Shown: one piece after another, positions 16,218 through 24,476 of the stretch
Layout: each line of letters opens with the position of its first letter
Position numbering within the stretch: position 1 is the stretch's first letter
Assembly: GCA_035356615.1 (NCBI GenBank)
Contig: DAOQSN010000041.1
Location: 1 to 45,909, forward strand
DNA: 45,909 bases
Direction of reading: 5' to 3'
From: JAKQDH01 sp029558835
Lineage (GTDB): Bacteria; Planctomycetota; Phycisphaerae; UBA1845
Position numbers and translations under genes: made by a program
The notes under the pieces: model-generated
Database searches by the model: none
The model's input: the letters and a program-made list of their open reading frames with translations, nothing else
Told to the model about the DNA's origin: nothing

Positions 16218-17015
16218 ATGCCCAAGGCCGGTGGTCGGGGTAGGCGCGAACTGACCATTGAGAAGTTATGGGAGCAATTCCTCAAGACGAGGGAGGTGGA
16301 GTTACGGAATAAGCTGGTCGTGCACTACACACCCTTGGTGCACACGCATGCCGCGAGGCTGTCACGCAAGCTTCCGGCACAGGTGTCATACGACGAGATA
16401 TGCAGTGCGGCTTTTGATGGGCTGATCGAGGCGGTGGAAGCCTACGATCCAACAAGAAAAGCGAAGTTCGAAACATTCTGCCAACAGCGCATTTCCGGCG
16501 CGGTGATGGACTGGCTCCGCAGTCTGGACCCGCAGAGCCGAACTGTGCGGACCTTCGAGAAACGCCGCATGCTCGCGCGAGAGTTGCTAGGTGTGGAGGC
16601 GGAGGGGGCACCGGCCCAGGTCGAGGTGGCCAGACGGCTCAACATGAGCGTGGACCGCTACGACTACTTGTCGCGTCTCTCGCAGTTAGGCAAGGAGGTT
16701 CACTTCAGCGCGATGGAGCCGCCGGACGAGCGGCGACCGCAGGGCTCCTCGCATAGCTGGGACATCCGGGACCAGGCCAGTGAGGATCCCTCGCGGCAGG
16801 TGTCCCGCGAGTTGCTCACGGAGTACTTGACCCGGGGTTTGACGCGGGAGGAGCGCCTCGTTCTGGTGCTCTACTACTTCGAGCAGATGACGATGGCGGA
16901 GATCGGCGCGGTTCTCAACCTCTCCGAGTCACGGGTCAGCCAGATTCACAAGGAAATCCTGCTGCGATTACGCCAGCGCCTCGGTCCGACGCTGTGTGAG
17001 GAACTGGTGGCATAG
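16218..17015 (+). CDS. fliA: RNA polymerase sigma-28 factor FliA
   Basis: FliA-type sigma factors direct late flagellar genes such as flagellin. The 265-residue product has region 2 (ELRNKLVVHYTPLVHTHAAR through FETFCQQRISGAVMDWLRS), region 3 (about 115-160) and region 4 (LTREERLVLVLYYFEQMTMAEI then LNLSESRVSQIHKE). The length fits FliA. ATG 16218 has AAAGGAG seven bases upstream; an open frame continues upstream without a usable ribosome-binding site. The gene sits outside the flagellar cluster at 32-44 kb, next to truA. WhiG/SigD-type alternatives belong to the same family, but the flagellar genes nearby favour FliA. Confidence 0.9.
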   Translation: MPKAGGRGRRELTIEKLWEQFLKTREVELRNKLVVHYTPLVHTHAARLSRKLPAQVSYDEICSAAFDGLIEAVEAYDPTRKAKFETFCQQRISGAVMDWLRSLDPQSRTVRTFEKRRMLARELLGVEAEGAPAQVEVARRLNMSVDRYDYLSRLSQLGKEVHFSAMEPPDERRPQGSSHSWDIRDQASEDPSRQVSRELLTEYLTRGLTREERLVLVLYYFEQMTMAEIGAVLNLSESRVSQIHKEILLRLRQRLGPTLCEELVA

Positions 17016-17110
17016 CGGCCGGGGCAAGCCGAGCCCGCGCATCGAACGGAGCGCGAGTCCCAACCGTGCCCGAGCGGGAGCGGGCATTCTGCGCCACGCA
17101 GTGACGCCCA

Positions 17111-17210
17111 CTCGCTTCCGCCCGGGCCCGGATGCTCGCGGTCACCCCTGCACTCGCCATTCGCTCTTCGCCATTCGCTATTCACCTCTGCTCCCTCGCT
17201 TCCGCCCGGG
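17111..17210. repeat. 16-bp direct repeat flanking an ATTCGCT-type heptamer array
   Basis: CTCGCTTCCGCCCGGG occurs at 17111-17126 and again at 17195-17210. Between them, at 17151-17183, are heptamer-like units (CTCGCCATTCGCTCTTCGCC, then ATTCGCTATTC) matching those at 12131. The block lies in the 290-base gap between fliA and truA, which otherwise holds no gene. Confidence 0.65.
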
Positions 17211-17305
17211 CTCAGAACGGCCCACGCTCCCAGCCCGCCACCGGCGGCTCCGGCTGGTGCCCGCTACCTTGCCGGTCGGCCGCCCGGTACCTACCATCAA
17301 CGCGC

Positions 17306-18157
17306 ATGGCGCGAACCTTGTACATGCGTGTGGCCTACGACGGGACGGACTTCCACGGCTGGCAGACCCAGCCGGGGTTGCGCACCGTGCAAGACGTGCT
17401 GGAGCAGGCGGTGCGCCGCGTGGTACGCCACCAGGTCGAGTTGATCGGCAGCGGGCGCACGGACGCCGGCGTACACGCGGCCGGGCAGGTCGCCAGCTTC
17501 TCCACCACGTGCCTGCTCCCGCCCCGACGCCTGCGCTACGCCATCGGCGCCCGGCTGCCGAAGGACGTGTCGTTGAAGGTCATGCGGGACGTCCACCCGG
17601 AGTTCCACGCGACCTGGAACGCGCGCAGCAAGCTCTACCGCTACCGCGTCTTCAACGTCCCGCACCGCCCGGTCGAGCACTTGGATCAGCGCTACACGTA
17701 CCACTTCTGGCAGCAGGTGGACTTAGACCGCATGCGGGCGGCTGCCAGGTACTTCCTCGGGGAGATGGACTTCGCGGCCATGGCCTCGAAGGGACCCGAG
17801 CGCACGACGACCATGCGGACGGTCCTGCGCTGCGACGTCGAGCGTCGCTTCGATGAGATTCTCGTGGACGTGGAAGGCACGGGCTTCCTGTACAACCAGG
17901 TGCGCAACATGGTCGGTACGCTGCTGGAGGTCGGGCGGGGACGCTGGCAGCCGGAGTACGTGCGGGACATCCTGCTGAGCAGGGACCGACAGAACGCGGG
18001 ACCGACGGCCCCGGCACGCGGCCTGTGCCTGCAATGGGTGCGTTATCCGGCCTACGTGTTGGTCCCGCCGGCGGAACCGGGGTCTGAGGCGGACGGGGGC
18101 CCGGGCCTACGCTGCGAGCCGCCTCCGGATGGCCCGGACGCCGTGGCAGTGGACTGA
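17306..18157 (+). CDS. truA: tRNA pseudouridine(38-40) synthase TruA
   Basis: TruA converts uridines 38-40 in the tRNA anticodon stem to pseudouridine. The 283-residue product contains YDGTDFHGWQTQ near the N-terminus and the catalytic motif GSGRTDAGVHAAGQ, with nucleophile D53. RMRT-like and FLYNQVRNMVGTLLEVGRG blocks follow. ATG 17306 was chosen because homologues begin here. The open frame upstream runs through the heptamer repeats and is not coding. Confidence 0.95.
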   Translation: MARTLYMRVAYDGTDFHGWQTQPGLRTVQDVLEQAVRRVVRHQVELIGSGRTDAGVHAAGQVASFSTTCLLPPRRLRYAIGARLPKDVSLKVMRDVHPEFHATWNARSKLYRYRVFNVPHRPVEHLDQRYTYHFWQQVDLDRMRAAARYFLGEMDFAAMASKGPERTTTMRTVLRCDVERRFDEILVDVEGTGFLYNQVRNMVGTLLEVGRGRWQPEYVRDILLSRDRQNAGPTAPARGLCLQWVRYPAYVLVPPAEPGSEADGGPGLRCEPPPDGPDAVAVD

Positions 18158-18171
18158 TCCGCCGTTGCGGC

Positions 18172-18278
18172 GGGTGGCATGGCCAAGCGCCGCGCCGCCA
18201 TGCTTCTGCCTGGACGACCGGGCGGCTGCGCCCAGAGCATGCCGGCGCCCGCTGCCGGCGGGCTTGGGCAGGCCACCC
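18172..18278 (-). repeat. Interspersed repeat family A, copy 2 (about 107 bp, reversed)
   Basis: On the plus strand it runs from GGGTGGCATGGCCAAG (18172-18187) to CTTGGGCAGGCCACCC (18263-18278). Its reverse complement aligns with copies 1 and 3: GGGTGGCCTGCCCAAG, then GGGCGCCGGCATGC as in copy 3, then AAGCATGGCGGC, then GCGCTTGGCCATGCCACCC. It fills most of the gap between truA and the glycosyltransferase. Confidence 0.8.
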
Positions 18279-18317
18279 TCGCGGCGTCGCATTCGCGTGG
18301 TCTCGTACAGGGTACCG

Positions 18318-19556
18318 ATGCGTATCTGTCAAGTCATCACACGGCTTATCATTGGCGGGGCACAGGAGAACACCGTGCTGACCTGCCGGGGGCTCGTCGA
18401 GCGCGGGCACCACGTCACGCTGGTGGCCGGCCCGGAGACGGGGCCGGAGGGTTCGCTCTGGGACGCAGCCGGCCGTAGCGGCGCCGAGCTCGTCAAGCTG
18501 GATTCACTGCGCCGAGCGGTGCGGCCGGCGCTGGATTGGCGGGCGTTGCGGGACTTGGCGGCCTTGTTCCGGGACCGCCGCCCCGATGTGGTGCACACCC
18601 ACAGCAGCAAGGCCGGCATCCTGGCACGCTGGGCGGCCCACCGGGCAGGCGTTCCGGTCATCGTCCACACTATTCACGGCATGAGCTTCAACCGAACGCA
18701 GTCGGCCCCGGTGCAGGCGCTGTACCGTCTTCTGGAGCGCCGGGCCGCCCGCGTGAGCGCCGCCCTGGTCACGGTGGCCGACGCGATGATCGAGCAATCA
18801 CTGGCGGCCGGGCTGGCGCCGCGGGAACGGTTCGTGACGGTCCGTTCCGGCATGGAAACCGACGTCTTCAGCCCGGACCCGGCCGGCCGCGCTGCGCTGC
18901 GGCGGCAGTGGGGCATTGCCCCGGATGAAGTCGTGGTCGGCACGGTGGCCCGGCTGTTCGAGAACAAGGGGTATGACGAGATCATCGCGGCCATGCCGGC
19001 GGCGGTGGCGCGCGCGCCGCGGATGAAGTTCGTATGGGTCGGCGACGGCAAGCACCGCACCCGGTATGAGCGGCGGCTCACGCAGCTGGGCCTGCGCGAA
19101 CGGGTCCACCTGGTCGGACTCGTCCGCCCGGACGAGATTCCCGGTTACCTGCGCGGCTTCGATCTGCTGGTGCATGCCTCGCGTTGGGAAGGTCTGCCGC
19201 GGGCGGTAGTGCAGGCGTTGCTGACGGAGGTACCGGCCGTCAGCTTTGACAACGATGGTGCGCCGGAAGCGGTCGTCCCCGAGGAGACGGGGATTCTCGT
19301 GCCATACGGTGACACGAAGGGGCTGGCGGAGGGGATCGTTCACCTGGCGGAGGACGCCGAACTGCGGCAGCGTCTGGGCCGGCAGGGCCGCCGGCGCTGC
19401 CTCGCTGAGTTCGACTGGCGGCGGATGGTAGAGCAACTCGAAGCGCTGTACGTGCGTTTGGCGTCGGACCGGGCCGCGCTGCAGGGGTCGGAAGCGACGC
19501 TACGCAAGCAGCGCGGAGAGAGACGCTGCCGAGCTACCGGTCCAGACGGCGGGTGA
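18318..19556 (+). CDS. Glycosyltransferase, GT4-like family
   Basis: The product is 412 residues with a GT-B fold. The N-terminal acceptor domain has RLIIGGAQENTVLTCRGL and VVHTHSSKAGILARWAA. The C-terminal nucleotide-sugar domain has VGTVARLFENKGYDEIIAA, then DLLVHASRWEGLPRAVVQAL, where the Glu residues form the retaining-enzyme E-x7-E type motif. Such enzymes build cell-surface polysaccharide or lipopolysaccharide; the acceptor cannot be inferred. ATG 18318 was chosen because the Rossmann start (MRICQVITRL) follows directly and the upstream frame is repeat A. The last 23 bases overlap the convergent transporter gene. Confidence 0.88.
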   Translation: MRICQVITRLIIGGAQENTVLTCRGLVERGHHVTLVAGPETGPEGSLWDAAGRSGAELVKLDSLRRAVRPALDWRALRDLAALFRDRRPDVVHTHSSKAGILARWAAHRAGVPVIVHTIHGMSFNRTQSAPVQALYRLLERRAARVSAALVTVADAMIEQSLAAGLAPRERFVTVRSGMETDVFSPDPAGRAALRRQWGIAPDEVVVGTVARLFENKGYDEIIAAMPAAVARAPRMKFVWVGDGKHRTRYERRLTQLGLRERVHLVGLVRPDEIPGYLRGFDLLVHASRWEGLPRAVVQALLTEVPAVSFDNDGAPEAVVPEETGILVPYGDTKGLAEGIVHLAEDAELRQRLGRQGRRRCLAEFDWRRMVEQLEALYVRLASDRAALQGSEATLRKQRGERRCRATGPDGG

Positions 19557-21504
19557 TAAACTTGAACGCCAGGAGGCTCAGGAAGGCCAAGGCGCCCACG
19601 GAGGCGAAGACGTACCAGATGTAGTGGGCCCGGTCATAGGCGTCGGGTAGCGCCGGCCGGTCCTGGGGAGGACGGGCGGTGGCGGCCAGGACCAGCGTGT
19701 CACGCAAGGCACGCGTGCGCCCCGCCTTGCGGGCGTCGGCGTCGGTTTCCAGCTTCGCCTCTTCCATCGAGTAGTAAGGCACCACGACCTTCCAGCGGAA
19801 TTCCCGCTGGTGCTGATCGCGCGGCTTCTCCTTACGCACCGCGGCACGTTCGGGAATGTCGAAGCCGTACCCTGCAAGCGTTGCTCGCAGCAGCGGGCCG
19901 ACAGGCTTGTCGTGACGAAGCTCGTCGGCCAGCGTCTCACCCTTGCAGGCATGGACGACATCCGCCACCGCCGGATCCTGCGCCCACCGCAGGGCAGCGG
20001 GCGTTACATGCAGTTGGTCCGGCACGCCGCGCACAAAACGACCGGGCGGGCTGGTCCAGTTCTCTTCGAGCGTGACGATTGGCTGCTCGATTCTCCAGGC
20101 GCGCTCGGGGTCGCTCCGCCAGGCGTCCTTGCCTTCCACTTCGGCGACAACAGCGTCCTCGGGCACGGTATGACCGTGCTCCCGCAGGACCCGGGCGATG
20201 GACTCCGGAACGGGAACTTGGTCTGCCAGCTCGGCCCGGGCCGCTTCCTCGAGCGTAAGCACGTACTTAGGGTCGGTGGCCAGTCGCCACTCGTGCCGCG
20301 CGGACGGGTCGAGTTTGCGCGGGTCGGGGCAGAACGCATCGAGCAGCAACCCCGCGGCGATGAACGCCGCCAGCCAGGCGAAGAAGCTGTGCAGATGCCC
20401 GAAGCCCAGATACAGCCCGATCTCACTCGGCGGCGCCTGCTTCGACACGTATTCCAGGAACTTCGGCGACAGGAAGCACTCGGCCAGCCCTTGCAGGCTG
20501 ATTCCGACGACGATCAGCAGAATCAGCGGGTGTGCCCGGAACCAGCCCAGGTCCACGCTGCTGCCGACCCAGCGTTCGAGCAGCGGCCCGAGCCCGATCG
20601 CCAGCGCCGTGAAGGGAATGATCAGCAGCCCGATGCCGATGGCGTTCTCCGGCTGGAAACGGCGGACCAGGTGGGTGATGGGCACCACGAAGATCACCAC
20701 GGTGAGCGGGTTGATGTTCGCCAGCCACTCCGGCTTGTAGCCCTTGCCGAGGACCCGCTCGATGTAGGTGGGCATGGCCCCATAGAGTTGGCCCTGGATC
20801 AGCCAGAACCCCGCCACGATGAGGATGAGCGCCAGGAACCGCACGTTGCAGACGACCCGCCCAAGGCCGCGCAGGGCCTCGGCGGCCGTCTTGCCCGCGC
20901 CGTGGGTGTCCACGTTGCGGTAGAACAGTGTCACGAGAATGAGGGCCAGGAAGGTCATGCCCGCGGCGTAGAAGTTGATGTACTGCAATCCCAGGCGTTC
21001 GTTGAGATCACCCGCCAGTCCCTTGCCGCTGAAGGAACCGATGTTGATCATCATGTAGAAGATGGACATCGCGCGGGCGCGGTTGTGGTCCGAGGAGCAC
21101 TTGGCGGCCGTCCCTGAGATCACCGGCTTGACGATGGCCCCGCCGGTCATGATCAGGCCCAGGGCAACCACGGCCGACCACTTCTCCTGCAATGCCCCCA
21201 GCAGGGCATAGCCGACGGTCAGCAGCGCAAATGCCAGCATGAGGGCCCGGCGAAAGCCCATCTTGTCGGCCAGGATGCCCATGAACGTGGGCAGCAGGTA
21301 CATGCCCCCGGCAAAGATGGAAACCACCACCCCGGTCTCGGGGTCGGTGAAGCCTACCTCGGTGTTGAGGTACCGGTAAAGCGTGATGAACATGCCGTAG
21401 TAGGCGGCCCGCTCGCAGAGCTCCGCCCCGTTGGCAAACCAGAACGTGCGGGGAAACCGCCAGGTGAGCTGCGTACCAGCCGGATGCGTCTTGGCTGAAG
21501 TCAT
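19534..21504 (-). CDS. POT/PTR2-family proton-coupled peptide transporter with large soluble insertion
   Basis: POT carriers import di- and tripeptides with protons across the inner membrane. The 656-residue product has the family motif ELCERAAYYGMFI in the first membrane segment and FYMMINIGSFSG in the fifth. About 11-12 membrane segments lie in residues 15-420. A hydrophilic stretch of about 190 residues (roughly 430-620) follows, containing LREHGHTVPEDAVVAEVEGK. One final membrane helix (WYVFASVGALAFLSLLAF) precedes a basic tail. Ordinary bacterial POTs are about 450-500 residues, so the soluble insert is unusual. ATG 21504 is preferred over an upstream in-frame start because homologues begin near the first helix. 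Confidence 0.82.
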   Translation of the reverse strand: MTSAKTHPAGTQLTWRFPRTFWFANGAELCERAAYYGMFITLYRYLNTEVGFTDPETGVVVSIFAGGMYLLPTFMGILADKMGFRRALMLAFALLTVGYALLGALQEKWSAVVALGLIMTGGAIVKPVISGTAAKCSSDHNRARAMSIFYMMINIGSFSGKGLAGDLNERLGLQYINFYAAGMTFLALILVTLFYRNVDTHGAGKTAAEALRGLGRVVCNVRFLALILIVAGFWLIQGQLYGAMPTYIERVLGKGYKPEWLANINPLTVVIFVVPITHLVRRFQPENAIGIGLLIIPFTALAIGLGPLLERWVGSSVDLGWFRAHPLILLIVVGISLQGLAECFLSPKFLEYVSKQAPPSEIGLYLGFGHLHSFFAWLAAFIAAGLLLDAFCPDPRKLDPSARHEWRLATDPKYVLTLEEAARAELADQVPVPESIARVLREHGHTVPEDAVVAEVEGKDAWRSDPERAWRIEQPIVTLEENWTSPPGRFVRGVPDQLHVTPAALRWAQDPAVADVVHACKGETLADELRHDKPVGPLLRATLAGYGFDIPERAAVRKEKPRDQHQREFRWKVVVPYYSMEEAKLETDADARKAGRTRALRDTLVLAATARPPQDRPALPDAYDRAHYIWYVFASVGALAFLSLLAFKFITRRLDR

Positions 21505-21882
21505 GATGCCTCGTGCTACCCCCTCGAACCACCCGGTCGGCTTTTGGTACACTGAATGACCGTGCGAGGGAACGCTCTGTCCCGGCGTCAGCCGACCACC
21601 ACCCACCTGGTGCGGCTCACCCGGACGGCCCCGCGGCACGCTCGGTCATGCCCCGGCGGAATGTAACCGCAACGGCGGAGAATGGCCAAGCAGCAGGTCC
21701 ACGCGGGCTTGCTGCCCGGTGCCTCTGCGGGCCCCGACGGCAATAACGCGGCCGGGACGGCGTTACGCGCGATAGCGGCCGGTGCGTGCGTGCAGCGGCG
21801 GCAGTCTCGACGGCGGGGGGCCGCGAATCCGCAGGTCGCCGTGGGAGCGGGGGGCAGTGTCATGCGGAAGGGGGACACAATC
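21505..21882. other. Divergent gap between the transporter and the NodB-like gene
   Basis: A frame is open on the plus strand through much of this stretch, but its composition (random-looking Ala/Gly/Arg) and the later signal peptide argue against coding. TACACT at 21548 is the best -10-like hexamer, without a matching -35. No repeat was recognised. Confidence 0.35.
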
Positions 21883-23565
21883 ATGCAGCGACCGGCCAGT
21901 AGGGTGCAGCTAAGCAACCCGGCCAAGCCGGACATCAAGGTCTTGATCTGGATCGCTGCGGCCGCCCTGGTGCTGAGCGGACCGGTCGTGGGCGCTGGGT
22001 TGGACGCAGGCGGCTCCTCGACCGCCCCCTCACCCTGCCCTCTCCCCCCGGCGGAGAGAGGGGGAATGGAGCGGTCCACAACCGGGCCGATCATGGTCCT
22101 GATCGACGTGCATGCCGACCCGATGTGGGGCACGCCGCAGGTACAGGTCCAGACGTACCACGACTGGGTCGTGGCCGTGGACTGGGCTCTCGACCAGACC
22201 GATGCCCACGGCGCGAAGATATCGTTCCTTTCTACCGGGCAGTTCATGGAATGGGTGCTCGAGGATCCGGTCGGTGGACTCCCGCTGATCCAGCGCCTCT
22301 ATGCCAGCGGTGGCCAGATCGGCACGCACTCCCACAACAAGATCCGCGTCGGCACGCACGTGTGGCAGGAGCTGCCGCTCAACCCGCCGCAGAATCTCAT
22401 CCTCCAGCACTGGAACGACCATATCGGCGCGGTCAACGCCGTCGTCACGGCCGCCCTGGGCGTGAGCGATCCGGCGCAGATTGCCGCCATCAACCTGGAC
22501 CGCGGCGCGCACGTACCCGGTGACGACACGCTTCGCATCCAGATGATGGCTGACTTCGGCTTCACGAATCATCAGCAGGGTGCGGATGAGCAGTTTTATG
22601 CGTACTTCGAGCACTACCCGATGAACCCGTTCCGGCCGACGGGTGCGCTGTTCCTGCAGCACGATCCGCAGGGGCCGATCGTGGTGGTCCCGTTCGGTCC
22701 GGTGCTGGGACGCAATGACACGCACTTCGGCATTCCGCAGGACATGCGCGTGCCGGCCGTGCAGGGGCGGTTCCTGCTGGAGGTGCTCAACTGGTTGCAT
22801 GACGTGCACGTGGCGCAGACCGGCCGGGTGTGGGTGACCGGCTGGGCGGCCCACGCGGCTGACCTGGTGCCCGGCACGCTGACGCACAACGCCTGGAACC
22901 CGGTGCTGGACTGGCTGACGCAGCACTTCATCAATCAATCGGTGGGCGGACAGCCCGCCGCGACGTTTGCCAGTGTCCGCGACGCACGCGATGCCTATTA
23001 TGCTTGGGAAGCTGCCCATCCCGGCGCGACCTCGTTCACCTATCCCGACACGCAGACTAACTGGGAGTTGTACCCCTATCTCGTACCGGCCGTGACGTAT
23101 CTGATGGGTGCGTGGTACGAGGAGGCGTTACCGGCAGTGGGGACGGTGCGTGCCTATCGCCTGACGGCCGGGTCAGCCGCGGGGGGGCCGTTTACGCTGT
23201 ACGTCGCCTACACGACCGATGGACTGCCGGCGGTGGTTGATCTTGCCGCGCTGCTTGAGGCGGGCCCCTGGGCGACGGTGAGCCCCGCGACCGGTGTTCC
23301 CCATCTGGTTAACCCGGAGGCTGTCGAGGTTGCCACGATTGGCACCCTGCTGATTCCACACGACAAGTTCGTGGCTTTCCCTGGCACGGGCGACTTCGAC
23401 GAGGACGGCGACGTGGACCTCTACGATTTTGCCCATTTCCAGAACTGCTTCAGCGGCACGGAGGCCCCGCCCATTGGCTGGGACTGCCTGCCGGGGGACT
23501 TCGACCTTTCCGAGCGCGTTGACCAGGCGGACTACGCGGCTTTCGCAGGCGTCTTTGGCCAATGA
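21883..23565 (+). CDS. Secreted NodB-like (polysaccharide deacetylase fold) protein with C-terminal dockerin-like repeats
   Basis: The 560-residue product has a signal sequence (KVLIWIAAAALVLSGPVVGA). A catalytic-looking domain follows, with D75-V-H77-A-D79 and GTHSHNK (H149, H151). This resembles the D and H-x-x-x-H metal motifs of NodB-type deacetylases, although the spacing is not canonical. A beta-rich region lies around 430-500. The C-terminus (about 504-560) has GDFDEDGDVDLYDFAHF and GDFDLSERVDQADYAAF, a pair of calcium-binding dockerin-like repeats common on planctomycete secreted proteins. ATG 21883 has AAGGGGG nine bases upstream; ATG 21862 is an alternative. Right after the signal peptide, residues about 47-62 are encoded by a palindromic repeat (22027-22064). 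Function as a deacetylase is a guess. Confidence 0.65.
   Translation: MQRPASRVQLSNPAKPDIKVLIWIAAAALVLSGPVVGAGLDAGGSSTAPSPCPLPPAERGGMERSTTGPIMVLIDVHADPMWGTPQVQVQTYHDWVVAVDWALDQTDAHGAKISFLSTGQFMEWVLEDPVGGLPLIQRLYASGGQIGTHSHNKIRVGTHVWQELPLNPPQNLILQHWNDHIGAVNAVVTAALGVSDPAQIAAINLDRGAHVPGDDTLRIQMMADFGFTNHQQGADEQFYAYFEHYPMNPFRPTGALFLQHDPQGPIVVVPFGPVLGRNDTHFGIPQDMRVPAVQGRFLLEVLNWLHDVHVAQTGRVWVTGWAAHAADLVPGTLTHNAWNPVLDWLTQHFINQSVGGQPAATFASVRDARDAYYAWEAAHPGATSFTYPDTQTNWELYPYLVPAVTYLMGAWYEEALPAVGTVRAYRLTAGSAAGGPFTLYVAYTTDGLPAVVDLAALLEAGPWATVSPATGVPHLVNPEAVEVATIGTLLIPHDKFVAFPGTGDFDEDGDVDLYDFAHFQNCFSGTEAPPIGWDCLPGDFDLSERVDQADYAAFAGVFGQ
22027..22064. repeat. CCCTCTC palindromic repeat inside a coding region
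   Basis: CCCTCACCCTGCCCTCTC is followed by the complementary GAGAGGG (stem 22038-22044 with 22056-22062). It encodes SPCPLPPAERGG in the NodB-like protein. A very similar CCCTCTCCCC/GGGGAGAGGG hairpin occurs downstream of fliC (44337-44364), so this looks like an intergenic repeat captured in frame. Confidence 0.65.
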
Positions 23566-23984
23566 CGCCGCTACCGCGCGTGCCAACCGCGGCCCAACAT
23601 AGCCGGGCGGTCCGGGCGCGCTGCGGGCGACGCCCTCGTGCAGCACTCCAGGAATCAGGAGGATGAAGGTACGATTCAGACGGGGCTTTGCACCTCTCCA
23701 CTCTCCGGATTCCGTGAGCTGCATCGGCTGCTTGGCACGTTGACGATGCGCGAGGCCATGGCCACCACACGATGCCCAGCGTGGCACTTCGGGGGTGGGC
23801 CGGGCCCTGCCCATTGCCGGTGATGCCGAGAGGCCTTACCCTGCCGTATCGCGGCATCGCCCGAGTGGGCGTCGTGCAGACCGGGGCGGGTGGGCAGCCG
23901 ACCGGCCGGCTTGTCGGATTGCTGAGGGTGCCCGGGGGCGCTGCTGCGCGGCGTCGGTCGGGGCTTTGCCTCGAGGAGCTGGCG
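23566..23984. other. 419-base gap without a supported gene
   Basis: No frame in this stretch has a convincing start or domain. CGGGGCTTTGC occurs twice (near 23680 and 23959), which may be chance. The SD-like GAGGAG at 23972-23977 belongs to the following gene. Confidence 0.4.
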
Positions 23985-24398
23985 ATGAAACTTGTCCTTA
24001 TGTTCTTGCTGTTGGTGGGTGTCGGGCTCTTGGTGTACTTCCTGGGTGTCCGCTCGTATGACCCGAGCCAGCAGGGGCGCGATGCCAAGAGCAAGATTGC
24101 GCCCGGCATGACTTGGCAACAGGTGACAACCGCCATCGGGGAGCCGAAACGCTTCTGCGTGTACGTGTCCAGAGGTGTTGCCGGTGAAGCGGTTCTGGAG
24201 CCCTCTGTGCCGATGAAGTTCACCCCCAGTGTGATCCAGCAGAGGCTCGACGACGGGAAGATGGCGGATGGCTTCCTGTTCACGTACATCTACTCCCGGG
24301 GCGTGGCCTTCGATGTGATCTTCGACGACACGGGCGTGGCGACGCATGTGAAGGACCGAATGACGGAAGCTGATCTGCTGCAGATGAAGGATCGGTGA
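23985..24398 (+). CDS. Small membrane-anchored protein with a BamE/SmpA-like motif
   Basis: The product is 137 residues. A single N-terminal hydrophobic helix (LVLMFLLLVGVGLLVYFLGV) is followed by a soluble domain containing PGMTWQQVTTAIGEPKRF. That resembles the G-M-T-x-x-Q-V-x-x-x-L/I-G-x-P segment of BamE/SmpA-type domains, which bind other envelope proteins. There is no lipobox Cys, so it would be a membrane-anchored rather than lipidated protein. GAGGAG lies seven bases upstream of ATG 23985. It is followed 78 bases later by hisS, in a gap holding the inverted repeat GCAGCCGG (24403)/CCGGCTGC (24443). Role unknown. Confidence 0.6.
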   Translation: MKLVLMFLLLVGVGLLVYFLGVRSYDPSQQGRDAKSKIAPGMTWQQVTTAIGEPKRFCVYVSRGVAGEAVLEPSVPMKFTPSVIQQRLDDGKMADGFLFTYIYSRGVAFDVIFDDTGVATHVKDRMTEADLLQMKDR

Positions 24399-24476
24399 CG
24401 GGCAGCCGGTGGGTCAGGATCGCTAACGGTCAGGTGGAACCGCCGGCTGCGCGCAGCGGGTGGAGGAGTGCACAGC

